NCBI GenBank assembly: GCA_902797065.1
Contig: CADBRK010000020.1
Location: 1 to 17,484 of the forward strand
Direction: 5' to 3'
From: an uncultured Ruminococcus sp.
GTDB taxonomy: Bacteria; Bacillota; Clostridia; Oscillospirales; Acutalibacteraceae
Length of the DNA: 17,484 nucleotides
Made by a program: the position numbers and the translations under genes
Shown: positions 1-7,721 of the stretch, piece by piece
How the letters are laid out: every line of letters starts with the position of its first letter
Position numbering within the stretch: the first letter of the stretch is position 1
Notes under the pieces: generated by a model
Told to the model about the DNA's origin: nothing
Database searches by the model: none
Seen by the model: only the letters and a program-made list of their open reading frames with translations

Positions 1-785
1 CCGCAGCTTACACAAAAAGCAAGATCTTTACTCTGCATATTCCCACATTTCGGGCAGCTTCTCATTTCGGGAACAGCTGTTTTTTCCGGCGTAAAGGACG
101 GAACACCAAAGGTCGGTAATTCCGGAACAGTCGAAGCCACCGGCGCATCCATCGGACTTCCGCAGATAACGCAGAAAGCCATATCCGTATTTTGGAGATT
201 TCCGCATTTCGGACATTTTTTAGTATTCTGATCTGCAGCGGGAATGTTCTCAATAGCAGGTATACTCTGGGGAATGGTTTCTGCCGAAGGGATCGGAGCA
301 GCGGGTACACCGGTATTATTCTCGGCAGCGGCAAGTTTTGTTCCGCAGCTGGTACAGAAATTCAAGCCTTGCCTTAACTCTGTACCACAGTTCGGACATC
401 TGACTGTTTCAACTGCGGCAGGCAGATCGCTTTTTTCAACTTTCTGACCGCAGGAGCTGCAAAAAGTAGCATTATACGTAAGCTCGGCACCGCAGTGCTT
501 GCAGTTAAACACTTTTCTGATCCCGTTTACTTGTTTTTTCAGATCCGAGATAGCAGTCTGAGATTCAAGCGCAGATTTGACCAAAGAAGAAAGAGCTTCT
601 TCGTAATCATCAGGATGCAGCTCCACATAGAGTTTGCCGATCTCTATATATGTACGATCACGTATACGCTCTTCGTCGGCAATCATGGAGTTGAGTCTCA
701 TTACTCCCGCAACATCCTTTGTTTTTTGAACTGCAGATTGACTTGTCATTGTAATTTTTCTTCCGATATCATCAAAAAAAGCCAT
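1..785 (-). CDS. Multi-zinc-ribbon protein, N-terminal part (C-terminus beyond window)
   Basis: The ATG at 785 follows a perfect AGGAGG; 261 codons lie in the window and no stop is reached. Residues 1-90 are charged, probably helical, with no signal peptide or membrane segment. Four CxxC...CxxC zinc ribbons follow: C95/C98-C109/C112, C130/C133-C144/C147, C191/C194-C205/C208 and C244/C247-C258/C261. The first two are close together; ribbons 3 and 4 are separated by Pro/Ala-rich linkers and are near duplicates (CPKCGNLQNTDMAFCVICG-like against CPKCGNMQSKDLAFCVSCG-like), suggesting tandem duplication. Zinc ribbons of this kind usually mediate protein or nucleic-acid contacts. I do not recognise an orthologous family with a known function. 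It has its own promoter and is divergent from the MATE gene. That it is a real gene is clear; its role is unknown. Confidence 0.88.
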   Translation of the reverse strand, partial: MAFFDDIGRKITMTSQSAVQKTKDVAGVMRLNSMIADEERIRDRTYIEIGKLYVELHPDDYEEALSSLVKSALESQTAISDLKKQVNGIRKVFNCKHCGAELTYNATFCSSCGQKVEKSDLPAAVETVRCPNCGTELRQGLNFCTSCGTKLAAAENNTGVPAAPIPSAETIPQSIPAIENIPAADQNTKKCPKCGNLQNTDMAFCVICGSPMDAPVASTVPELPTFGVPSFTPEKTAVPEMRSCPKCGNMQSKDLAFCVSC

Positions 786-931
786 TGTAATCCTCCTAAA
801 AAAGAATCAATTAACGTTAGGATCAGTATTCTCTCTCCTACCGGTTTACGTAAGCTAATGCTATGAATTTCTGATCTGATAAAGATCAATAAAGATTACG
901 TCCATGCTGCTTATTAATATTCATAATAGAT

Positions 932-960
932 ATTATACCATGTTTTACTGTTTCAGACAA
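932..960 (-). promoter_or_regulatory. Sigma-A promoter for the zinc-ribbon gene
   Basis: Read on the minus strand: TTGTCT at 960-955, a 17-base spacer, and TATAAT at 937-932. Transcription would start near 925, leaving a leader of about 140 bases before the ATG at 785. The leader can encode a 14-codon ORF (ATG at 905) without a clear ribosome binding site, and I recognise no riboswitch in it. Confidence 0.7.
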
Positions 961-1088
961 TTAAAAATTTTTTTTTGGATTTAAATATTTTTTTAATTAT
1001 ATTGTGCATATTGACGGATTTTATCATTTTTTTCGAGTTTTGTCATAATAAATGTAAAAAAAGAGTAACGATATCCTGTAAATAAACG

Positions 1089-1117
1089 TTGCTTAAAGTT
1101 TCCATTTATGATATAAT
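1089..1117 (+). promoter_or_regulatory. Sigma-A promoter for the MATE gene
   Basis: TTGCTT at 1089-1094, a 17-base spacer, and TATAAT at 1112-1117; predicted start of transcription near 1124. This overlaps the first codons of the longest open frame, so the protein must begin downstream, most likely at ATG 1152. Confidence 0.75.
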
Positions 1118-1151
1118 CATGAAGAATGACAGAAAGGTTCAGCGTATTATT

Positions 1152-2573
1152 ATGAAAAAAGATTACCTTGCTCTGATGAGAGAAGGAAAACCTCTTACCC
1201 TATCCGAACGGATTTTTATGATCATTACCCTGAGTATTCCGGCAATACTTGCGCAGGTCTCCTCTATCGTGATGCAGTATATCGATGCTTCAATGGTTGG
1301 AAGATTGGGAGCCAACGACAGCGCTTCGATCGGATTGGTATCATCAAGTACATGGCTTTTCGGCGGACTATGCATGGCAGCAGGAACAGGTTTTTCGGTA
1401 CTTATCGCACAGCGTATCGGTGCAAACAATACGAGAGATGCAAGAACACTTGTAAAAACAGGATTAATAAGTGTAATCATATTCAGCATAGCACTGCTTG
1501 TGATCAGTGTTTCAATCAGTCGCGTTCTGCCAATTCTTTTAGGCGGAGAAAAAGAAATTCAAGACGGCGCATTCTGGTATTTTCTTATTTTTTCTTTGTC
1601 TGTACCGTTTATGCAGATAAACTATACGGCAGGCAGCATGATACAGGCAAGCGGAAATATGAAAGTTGCAGGAATGATGGAAATAATCATGTGTATGCTT
1701 GACGTTGTGTTCAATGCGCTCTTGATTTTTCCTTCCGGCACAAGAGTTGTTTTCGGGAGAAACATTTACATCATTGGTGCGGGACTCGGCATAAAAGGTG
1801 CGGCACTCGGAACAGCGTTGGCGGAGGCGGTAACAGGCCTGATCTTATTGTGGTATCTTCTTACCCGATCGGAAAGTCTAAAAATAAGAAAAAACGAAAA
1901 GTCAGGTTTTTCGTTTCATGAACTGAAAACATCGCTGAAGATCGCAATTCCCGTAGCAATAGAACAGATCATAACCTGCTCGGCATATATCGCTTTTACA
2001 AGAATAGTATCTCCGCTCGGAACTATAGCAATCGCAGCTAACTCTTTTTCGATAACTGCGGAAAGCCTGTGCTATATGCCGGGATACGGAATCGCAGCCG
2101 CAGCATCTACTATAATAGGTCAATCGATCGGCTCAAAACGTAAAGACCTTACTAAAAAATTAGGTTGGCTGTCCGTTGCAACAGGCATGACGGTTATGAC
2201 TTTAGGCGGCGTTATCATGTTTCTGGCTGCGCCGCTTATGATCGGTCTGCTTACACCCGATAAAAACATACAAGCCTTAGGGTGCGAAATACTGAGAATA
2301 GAAGCATTTGCCGAACCGATGTATGCAGCTTCTATTGTGGCAGCAGGTGTATTTCGCGGTGCAGGCGACACCACAGTACCCAGCGTACTAAATCTTGTCA
2401 GCATGTGGATAATACGTATACCTCTTGCGGCGTTTCTGGCATCCGGTTACGGAATACAAGGCGTATGGATAGCTATGTGTATCGAATTATGCATCAGAGG
2501 TACATTGTTCCTGATTTTGCTTGCAAAGCGGTTCTGCAAACGTGCCGATAAAGGGGTTTATCTGACTTCTTAA
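1152..2573 (+). CDS. MATE family multidrug/toxin efflux transporter
   Basis: A 473-residue polytopic membrane protein with the length and hydrophobic pattern of a 12-helix MATE antiporter (typically about 450 residues). The first helix region (IPAILAQVSSIVMQYIDASMVGRLG) matches the family N-terminal signature, and the second half repeats the pattern (IPVAIEQIITCSAYIAFTRIVSPLG), as expected of the two-bundle MATE fold. MATE proteins export organic cations, drugs or metabolites using a Na+ or H+ gradient; the substrate cannot be told from sequence. The frame is open from a TTG at 1089, but that codon is the promoter -35 box. I chose ATG 1152, preceded by AGAAAGG at a rather long spacing of about 14 bases. 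First of three same-strand genes, 23 bases before the lyase gene. Confidence 0.92.
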   Translation: MKKDYLALMREGKPLTLSERIFMIITLSIPAILAQVSSIVMQYIDASMVGRLGANDSASIGLVSSSTWLFGGLCMAAGTGFSVLIAQRIGANNTRDARTLVKTGLISVIIFSIALLVISVSISRVLPILLGGEKEIQDGAFWYFLIFSLSVPFMQINYTAGSMIQASGNMKVAGMMEIIMCMLDVVFNALLIFPSGTRVVFGRNIYIIGAGLGIKGAALGTALAEAVTGLILLWYLLTRSESLKIRKNEKSGFSFHELKTSLKIAIPVAIEQIITCSAYIAFTRIVSPLGTIAIAANSFSITAESLCYMPGYGIAAAASTIIGQSIGSKRKDLTKKLGWLSVATGMTVMTLGGVIMFLAAPLMIGLLTPDKNIQALGCEILRIEAFAEPMYAASIVAAGVFRGAGDTTVPSVLNLVSMWIIRIPLAAFLASGYGIQGVWIAMCIELCIRGTLFLILLAKRFCKRADKGVYLTS

Positions 2574-2596
2574 CACAAAGGAAAGGATTTTATTAT

Positions 2597-3757
2597 ATGA
2601 AATATGATTTTGACACCGTTATCAACAGGAAAAACACAAACTCTCTCAAATGGGATGTGAAGGAAAACGAGCTTCCTATGTGGGTTGCGGACATGGATTT
2701 CAAAACGGCGCCCGAAATTATCGCCTCTATTCAAAAACGAGCCGAACACGGCATTTTCGGATATACAATAATACCTGACGAATGGTACCGAGCATATATA
2801 AAAAAATAAAAAAACAGATATTCATATACTATGGAAAAAAATTGGCTTATGTTTTGTACCGGAGTTATACCGGCTATCTCAAGCACGGTCAGAAAACTTA
2901 CCACACCTGCCGAGAAGATCGTTATTCAGACGCCTGTGTATAATATTTTCTATAACTGTATACTTAATAACGGCAGAAACGTGCTTGAAAACCGGCTTAT
3001 ATACAATAACGGACAATACAGCATCGACTTTGATGATCTTGAAAAAAAGCTTTCCGATCCTCAGACTACGCTGATGATACTCTGCAATCCGCATAATCCC
3101 GTAGGCAGAATATGGAATAAAGAAGAACTTTCAAAAATAGGTGAATTGTGTAAAACATACGGAGTAACCGTGATCTCCGATGAGATTCACTGCGATATTA
3201 CCGATCCCGGCGTTAAGTATACCCCTTTTGCATCTGTATCCGACATTTGCCGCGATATAAGCGTTACTTGTATAACACCAACAAAAGCATTTAACCTTGC
3301 AGGGCTGCAAACTTCGGCTATATGTATTCCGAATGATAATCTCAGACATAGAGTGAATCGCGCGATTAATACCGACGAAGTTGCCGAACCGAATGCATTT
3401 GCAATCGATGCAGCCGTGTCTGCTTTCTCGGACGGTCAACAGTGGCTTGATGAATTAAAAGCATATCTTTTTGAAAACAAAAAAATCGTCAACTCATTTA
3501 TGACAGAAAACAAAATGCCAATCAAGACGGTTACCTCACAGGCAACGTATCTGTTATGGCTTGATTGTTCCGAACTTCCTCTTGACGGCAAAGAGCTTGC
3601 AAACGATCTGAGAGAAAAAACAGGTCTGTATCTTTCGTCGGGAATCGCTTACGGGGAAAACGGCAGGCATTTTCTGAGACTTAACATTGCATGTCCGAAA
3701 ACCGTTTTATATGACGGACTAAACAGACTTAAATCATACTGCGATATGGTTAGTTAA
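2597..3757 (+). pseudogene. MalY/PatB-type PLP-dependent C-S lyase, interrupted by in-frame TAA
   Basis: Two open stretches, 2597-2809 and 2831-3757, lie in the same frame and join into one 386-codon reading frame, the usual length for MalY/PatB cystathionine beta-lyase-like aminotransferases (fold type I). The only defect is a TAA at 2807-2809. Homologous proteins typically carry a Trp near this point in the YIxWWxxR segment before the FCTGVIPAISS motif. The rest is intact: MWVADMDF, GIFGYT, NPHNP, SDEIHCD and the PLP lysine in TPTKAFNLAGLQ (about residue 230 of the joined frame). The start has AAGGAAAGG about 10 bases upstream. The stop sits between two runs of seven A. It could be a recent pseudogene, a sequencing error, or a gene kept active by readthrough or slippage; the downstream ATG at 2831 has no good binding site. 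An intact enzyme would cleave cystathionine or similar beta-C-S substrates. Confidence 0.87.
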
Positions 3758-3774
3758 TAACTCCGGAGGAAGAT

Positions 3775-4623
3775 ATGAAAGAAATAAAACGAGAAAAACT
3801 CACGGGAGAACGTGCTCTGTTCGGAGAGAACGAAACATATATTACAGAATGTGTTTTTGACGACGGTGAATCTCCTCTTAAACACTGTAAAGACCTTACG
3901 ATCTCCAAAACGCTTTTCAGATGGAAATATCCTCTTTGGTACAGCAATAATATTTCGATGTCGGAATGTACACTTTTTGAAAATGCAAGGGCCGGGATAT
4001 GGTACACGGATAACTTTAAGGCATTAAACACTGTCATAGAGGCTCCGAAAAGTTTTAGACGATGCAGCCATATAGAGCTAGAAAATACCACATTTACAAA
4101 TGCACATGAAACTTTATGGAATTGCAGGGATATTTCATTAAAGAATGTTTCTGTACTGCACGGTGACTATCTTGCCATGAACAGCGAAAACATTACTGCA
4201 AACAATCTTACTCTTGTAGGTAATTATGCATTTGACGGCGCGAAAAATGTTACCGTTGAAAACTCCAGGTTTATTACAAAAGACGCGTTCTGGAATTCCG
4301 ACAATATCACGGTGACCAACAGCTTTATCTCAGGTGAATATCTTGGCTGGAACAGCAGAAATCTGACTTTTATTGACTGCGTCATCGAGAGTTTACAGGG
4401 GTTATGCTATATCGATAATCTTGTTATGAAAAACTGCACCCTGATAAACACGACGCTTGCGTTCGAGTATTCGTCTGTTGAGGCTGATATTAAAGGAAAG
4501 ATCGACAGTGTACTAAACCCGAAAAGCGGAACTATAACCGCCGACAAAATCGACAGTCTTATCTTGGAAAAAGACAGGATAGATCCCGGGAAAGTTTCCG
4601 TAATCATCAGACAAAGCAAATAA
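3775..4623 (+). CDS. DUF3737 family right-handed beta-helix protein
   Basis: A 282-residue protein made almost entirely of short repeats of the form N-hydrophobic-T-hydrophobic-x-N-S/C-hydrophobic-hydrophobic (for example NITANNLTLVG, NVTVENSRFI, NITVTNSFIS, NLTFIDCVIE), giving about ten rungs of a predicted parallel beta-helix. It matches my memory of the DUF3737 family in overall sequence and length; the family has no established biochemical function. It lacks a signal peptide and is probably cytoplasmic. The ATG follows CGGAGGA at good spacing, only 17 bases after the lyase frame ends, so the two are probably cotranscribed; MalY-like lyase next to DUF3737 is a pairing I recall from Clostridia. 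Enzymatic activity on a polymer is possible but no catalytic residues can be assigned. Confidence 0.85.
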   Translation: MKEIKREKLTGERALFGENETYITECVFDDGESPLKHCKDLTISKTLFRWKYPLWYSNNISMSECTLFENARAGIWYTDNFKALNTVIEAPKSFRRCSHIELENTTFTNAHETLWNCRDISLKNVSVLHGDYLAMNSENITANNLTLVGNYAFDGAKNVTVENSRFITKDAFWNSDNITVTNSFISGEYLGWNSRNLTFIDCVIESLQGLCYIDNLVMKNCTLINTTLAFEYSSVEADIKGKIDSVLNPKSGTITADKIDSLILEKDRIDPGKVSVIIRQSK

Positions 4624-4648
4624 TATTCAGAAAATTCTATAAAAATCC

Positions 4649-4677
4649 TTGTATTTTGTTTCGCTTTTTGTTATAAT
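4649..4677 (+). promoter_or_regulatory. Sigma-A promoter for the coiled-coil gene
   Basis: TTGTAT at 4649-4654, a 17-base spacer and TATAAT at 4672-4677, 35 bases before the ATG at 4713. Predicted transcription start near 4684. Confidence 0.75.
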
Positions 4678-4712
4678 TTAGTTGTAGAAAAAACTCAAAG
4701 GGGTGAATACCT

Positions 4713-5354
4713 ATGACAGAATATGAATACAAACAAAAGGAAATGGAAGAGAGGATCATGCAGCTTGAGTTTGAACTCGAAGAAAAAAACAGCGAGATCC
4801 TCTCTCTGAAAAAGGACAACGAAAAGCTTTACGAAAGCGTTAAGCAGTCTATGGATCAGGCAAGCATGTACAGAACAGAGCTTGAAAAAGACAGAGTTTT
4901 CTACGGAGAAAAAATCGCTCAGCTTGCAAAGGAAAAAGCAAAGCTTTATGAAGAGCTTGATATTTTGAAAGTAGAATTTGAAAAGACAGACAGGATCTTC
5001 TCTACCGTTACCGAAGCCAAGACTAAAATGAGAAAAGACTCAATGCGTCTTATGGACGAAGTCAGAGAAACAAGCATGGACGCCGTTACTATGATAGAGT
5101 ATGTTCTCAAAGATATAGCAAAGATGAAGCTGGATCTTGAGAATCTGGCAAAATCGGAACATCCGACACAAGACGATCTTGACGAGGAGATTTCGCTGAT
5201 GATAGATCTTCTCAACAGACACAATACATATCTGACAACGATCAAGAGCGGTTTTTACAAGATCAACAACATTCAGGAATATGACAACAGCTTCGACGAT
5301 CTTTCTTTGGTGAGAAACGAGACTAAGATCGTAAACGGAAATTATGTAGATTGA
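4713..5354 (+). CDS. Coiled-coil protein of unknown function
   Basis: A 213-residue soluble, highly charged protein. Residues 5 to about 100 show heptad-like spacing of Leu/Ile/Met among Glu and Lys and should form a long coiled coil; residues 105-190 form a second helical section; the tail (about 190-213) is polar. There is no membrane segment, signal peptide or recognisable catalytic motif. DivIVA-like or other septum/scaffold proteins are possible relatives, but I see no diagnostic N-terminal DivIVA motif and do not assign it. The start is supported by AAGGGGTG about eight bases upstream and by a well-placed promoter. It precedes cwlD by 51 bases, separated by a strong hairpin, so a shared cell-envelope or sporulation role is only a guess. 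Confidence 0.85.
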   Translation: MTEYEYKQKEMEERIMQLEFELEEKNSEILSLKKDNEKLYESVKQSMDQASMYRTELEKDRVFYGEKIAQLAKEKAKLYEELDILKVEFEKTDRIFSTVTEAKTKMRKDSMRLMDEVRETSMDAVTMIEYVLKDIAKMKLDLENLAKSEHPTQDDLDEEISLMIDLLNRHNTYLTTIKSGFYKINNIQEYDNSFDDLSLVRNETKIVNGNYVD

Positions 5355-5360
5355 TGTTCT

Positions 5361-5399
5361 ATACACCTCGATAAATGAATATTATTTATTGAGGTGTAT
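5361..5399 (+). promoter_or_regulatory. 16-bp hairpin burying the cwlD Shine-Dalgarno (possible attenuator or terminator)
   Basis: Arms 5361-5376 and 5384-5399 pair over 16 positions, perfect except for one G-U, around the 7-base loop GAATATT. The descending arm contains GAGGTG (5391-5396), which is the ribosome binding site for the cwlD ATG at 5406. The hairpin begins 6 bases after the coiled-coil gene stop and is followed by a short T-rich stretch (TTTATT), so it may end or attenuate transcription, repress cwlD translation, or both. Confidence 0.65.
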
Positions 5400-5405
5400 T
5401 TTATT

Positions 5406-6137
5406 ATGGAGAAACTGAAACAGAGTTTATTCAACATTATTTTTTACATTGTAATTATAGCAGTAATAATATGTCTTATGCTTCTTGTATTATTCGCAGT
5501 TATGAAAATAAACGTTGCGGCTGATGAGTCTACATTTTCGGGTTCGGCATGTATTGTGATAGACGCAGGTCACGGCGGCGAGGACGGAGGAGCCGAAAGC
5601 GCAGACGGCATCGCAGAAAAGGGCATTAATCTTGCGATCTCTCAGGCACTCAGAGATTATTTTGAACTTTCCGGAATAAAAGTGCTTATGACCAGAGACA
5701 GCGATATGCCTATGGGCGATCAGTCTTTACCAACGCTGAGCGAACGCACCCGAGAAGATTTCAAAGAGAGGCTTGCACTTTTTAACAAAGAGAATGTCGA
5801 CTGCGTTATCAGCATACATCAAAATAAATTTACCGAACCACAGTACAGCGGCGCACAGGTGTTCTATTCGCCAAATGACGAAAAAAGTGCTGCATTAGCC
5901 GAGTACATACGAAAATCAATTACAGGGCTGCTTCAACCCGATAACCAAAGACAGAACAAAAAAGCAGACAGCGGTATTTATCTTCTCAACAACTGTACAA
6001 ATCCGTGCGTACTTGTAGAGTGCGGTTTTTTATCAAACCCCGAAGAAACTGCCAGACTTGCAGATGAGAACTATCAGAAACAGATTGCATTTGCAATATA
6101 TACTGCTGTTGTCGAATATATGGCAAAAGAAAACTAA
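5406..6137 (+). CDS. cwlD: N-acetylmuramoyl-L-alanine amidase, CwlD-like
   Basis: A 243-residue membrane-anchored Amidase_3 protein. A single hydrophobic segment at about residues 10-33 acts as an uncleaved signal anchor; the catalytic domain fills residues 48-240. The zinc and catalytic residues are all present: H56 (DAGHGGEDGG), E71 (IAEKGINLA), H138 (SIHQNKF) and E205 (VECGFLSNP). Length and the SGAQVFYSP segment fit CwlD, which in spore formers removes the peptide from muramic acid so that a deacetylase can complete muramic-delta-lactam in the spore cortex. The frame opens at GTG 5394, but that codon lies within the binding site; ATG 5406 is nine bases after GAGGTG. That binding site is in a hairpin stem. 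radA follows after 26 bases, a likely operon. Amidase is certain; the CwlD assignment is strong but rests on family resemblance. Confidence 0.9.
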   Translation: MEKLKQSLFNIIFYIVIIAVIICLMLLVLFAVMKINVAADESTFSGSACIVIDAGHGGEDGGAESADGIAEKGINLAISQALRDYFELSGIKVLMTRDSDMPMGDQSLPTLSERTREDFKERLALFNKENVDCVISIHQNKFTEPQYSGAQVFYSPNDEKSAALAEYIRKSITGLLQPDNQRQNKKADSGIYLLNNCTNPCVLVECGFLSNPEETARLADENYQKQIAFAIYTAVVEYMAKEN

Positions 6138-6163
6138 GAGTAATAAAGAAAAGGAATAATAAT

Positions 6164-7534
6164 ATGGCAAAATCAAAAAGCGCATACATATGCTCGGAAT
6201 GCGGATACGAGTCGCCGAAATGGTACGGAAAATGCCCCGGCTGCGGTGAATGGAACACAATGAACGAGGAAATCATTTCAGCCGGAGCAAGATCAATCGA
6301 ACCGAAAGTCAAAGTATCTTCGGCGTATTCTTCCCCGCTCAAACTTCACGAAATAACGACTGCCGATGAATTCCGTTACAAAACAGGTATCGGAGAACTT
6401 GACAACGTACTCGGCGGCGGTATCGTCAAAGGATCATTAGTTCTGATCGGCGGTGATCCGGGTATCGGTAAATCTACAATTCTACTGCAAGTCTGCAAAA
6501 ATCTCGGTGACAAGATAAACGTGCTGTATGTCTCTGGTGAGGAATCCCGCAGACAGATAAAGCTTCGCGCAGACAGACTCGGAGTTGACAACGAGATGCT
6601 GGTAATGACGGAAACAGATATTGAGATAGTCACGGAGCAGATCAAAACTATAAAGCCGGAGCTTGTTATAATAGATTCAATTCAAACTATGAACCTCACC
6701 TCACTGAATTCCTCACCCGGAAGTGTGACGCAGGTTCGTGAATGTACAAATGTTCTGATGCGTACCGCAAAATCGCTTGAGATACCGATAATTATTGTCG
6801 GGCATGTCAATAAAGACGGCGCTATAGCAGGACCCAAGGTTCTTGAACATATTGTAGACGCCGTTTTATATTTTGAAGGCGACAGACAGCTCACATACAG
6901 AATTCTGAGGGCGGTCAAGAATCGTTTCGGTTCTACCAACGAGATCGGCGTATTTGAGATGACGTATAAAGGACTCGAAGAAGTATCGAACCCATCGCTT
7001 ATGCTATTATCGGGCAGACCGAGAGGCGTATCGGGAACCTGTGTTGCGTGTACAATGGAGGGTTCACGCCCTATCCTCGCAGAAGTTCAGGCATTGGCTG
7101 TCAATTCGGGGTACGGCACTGCAAGACGCATGGCAACAGGGTTTGATTACAACAGAATGAATCTCCTTATAGCCGTGCTGGAGAAAAAGGGAGGTTTCTA
7201 TTTTGCGGGAGCCGACACTTATGTAAATGTTGTCGGAGGATTTAAGCTTGACGAACGCGCGGTAGACCTTTGTGTTGCGCTTGCCCTTGTAAGCAGCCTG
7301 AAGGATTTTTCTATTCCCGACGATGTGATCGCATTCGGAGAAATCGGTCTTGCAGGGGAAATACGCAGCGTGTCTCAGGCGGAAAAACGTATCAACGAAG
7401 CTTCACGGCTTGGATTCAAAAGATGCCTTCTCCCCTATTTTAATTTAAAAAACCTGTCTAAAGAAAGCTATGGCAATATTGAACTTATCGGCGTTCGTTC
7501 CGTGAGAGAAGCGGTAAAAGCGATAAGCGGATAA
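6164..7534 (+). CDS. radA: DNA repair protein RadA (Sms)
   Basis: A 456-residue protein of canonical RadA length and architecture. It has an N-terminal C4 zinc finger (C10, C13, C24, C27), a RecA-like ATPase core with Walker A GGDPGIGKST (96-105) and Walker B VIID (168-171), the RadA signature KNRFG (252-256), and a C-terminal Lon-protease-like domain from about residue 285 (for example SGYGTARRMATGFDYNRMNLLIAVLEKKGG). RadA is a hexameric helicase-like ATPase that drives branch migration of recombination intermediates and helps resolve stalled forks. The ATG follows AAAGGA. It lies 26 bases after cwlD and ends in a clear terminator, so it closes this transcription unit. Confidence 0.98.
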   Translation: MAKSKSAYICSECGYESPKWYGKCPGCGEWNTMNEEIISAGARSIEPKVKVSSAYSSPLKLHEITTADEFRYKTGIGELDNVLGGGIVKGSLVLIGGDPGIGKSTILLQVCKNLGDKINVLYVSGEESRRQIKLRADRLGVDNEMLVMTETDIEIVTEQIKTIKPELVIIDSIQTMNLTSLNSSPGSVTQVRECTNVLMRTAKSLEIPIIIVGHVNKDGAIAGPKVLEHIVDAVLYFEGDRQLTYRILRAVKNRFGSTNEIGVFEMTYKGLEEVSNPSLMLLSGRPRGVSGTCVACTMEGSRPILAEVQALAVNSGYGTARRMATGFDYNRMNLLIAVLEKKGGFYFAGADTYVNVVGGFKLDERAVDLCVALALVSSLKDFSIPDDVIAFGEIGLAGEIRSVSQAEKRINEASRLGFKRCLLPYFNLKNLSKESYGNIELIGVRSVREAVKAISG

Positions 7535-7580
7535 TATTCAACACAAATACATTGCGGATTTTTCTTGTTTACCGAATAAT

Positions 7581-7623
7581 ACCCGAATGGTTTTTTATTT
7601 ACAAAACTGTTCGGGTTTTTTTT
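7581..7623 (+). terminator. Rho-independent terminator after radA
   Basis: ACCCGAA (7581-7587) pairs with TTCGGGT (7610-7616), then a TG/TG mismatch and an inner GTTTT/AAAAC stem around TTATTTAC. An eight-base T tract (7616-7623) follows. Confidence 0.88.
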
Positions 7624-7633
7624 GTTATAATTA

Positions 7634-7662
7634 TTGACCATTTTTTTAATCTGTTATATAAT
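7634..7662 (+). promoter_or_regulatory. Sigma-A promoter for the deacetylase gene
   Basis: TTGACC at 7634-7639, a 17-base spacer and TATAAT at 7657-7662; one mismatch from consensus in the -35 box. Predicted start near 7669, giving a leader of about 50 bases that ends in CGGAGGAACGGTT before the ATG at 7722. Confidence 0.8.
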
Positions 7663-7721
7663 AATTATATTCATAAAATATAAATCATAAAGTTTGTGAT
7701 CGACTAAACGGAGGAACGGTT

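Larger units (their letters stand above)
786..1151. other. Divergent A/T-rich intergenic region
   Basis: This 366-base gap separates the divergent zinc-ribbon and MATE genes. It holds the minus-strand promoter at 932-960, the plus-strand promoter at 1089-1117, and between them (about 961-1065) a very A/T-rich stretch with T and A runs. I see no gene, no convincing operator palindrome and no structured RNA. Confidence 0.6.

Noticed and set aside
495..866. Plus-strand open frame of 123 codons
   Set aside because: It is antisense to the zinc-ribbon gene, which has a perfect AGGAGG start and four conserved CxxC pairs; the antisense product shows no family features.
2807..2809. Reassigned stop codon (alternative genetic code)
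   Set aside because: Other genes in the window end normally at TAA and TGA, so a global TAA reassignment is not tenable.
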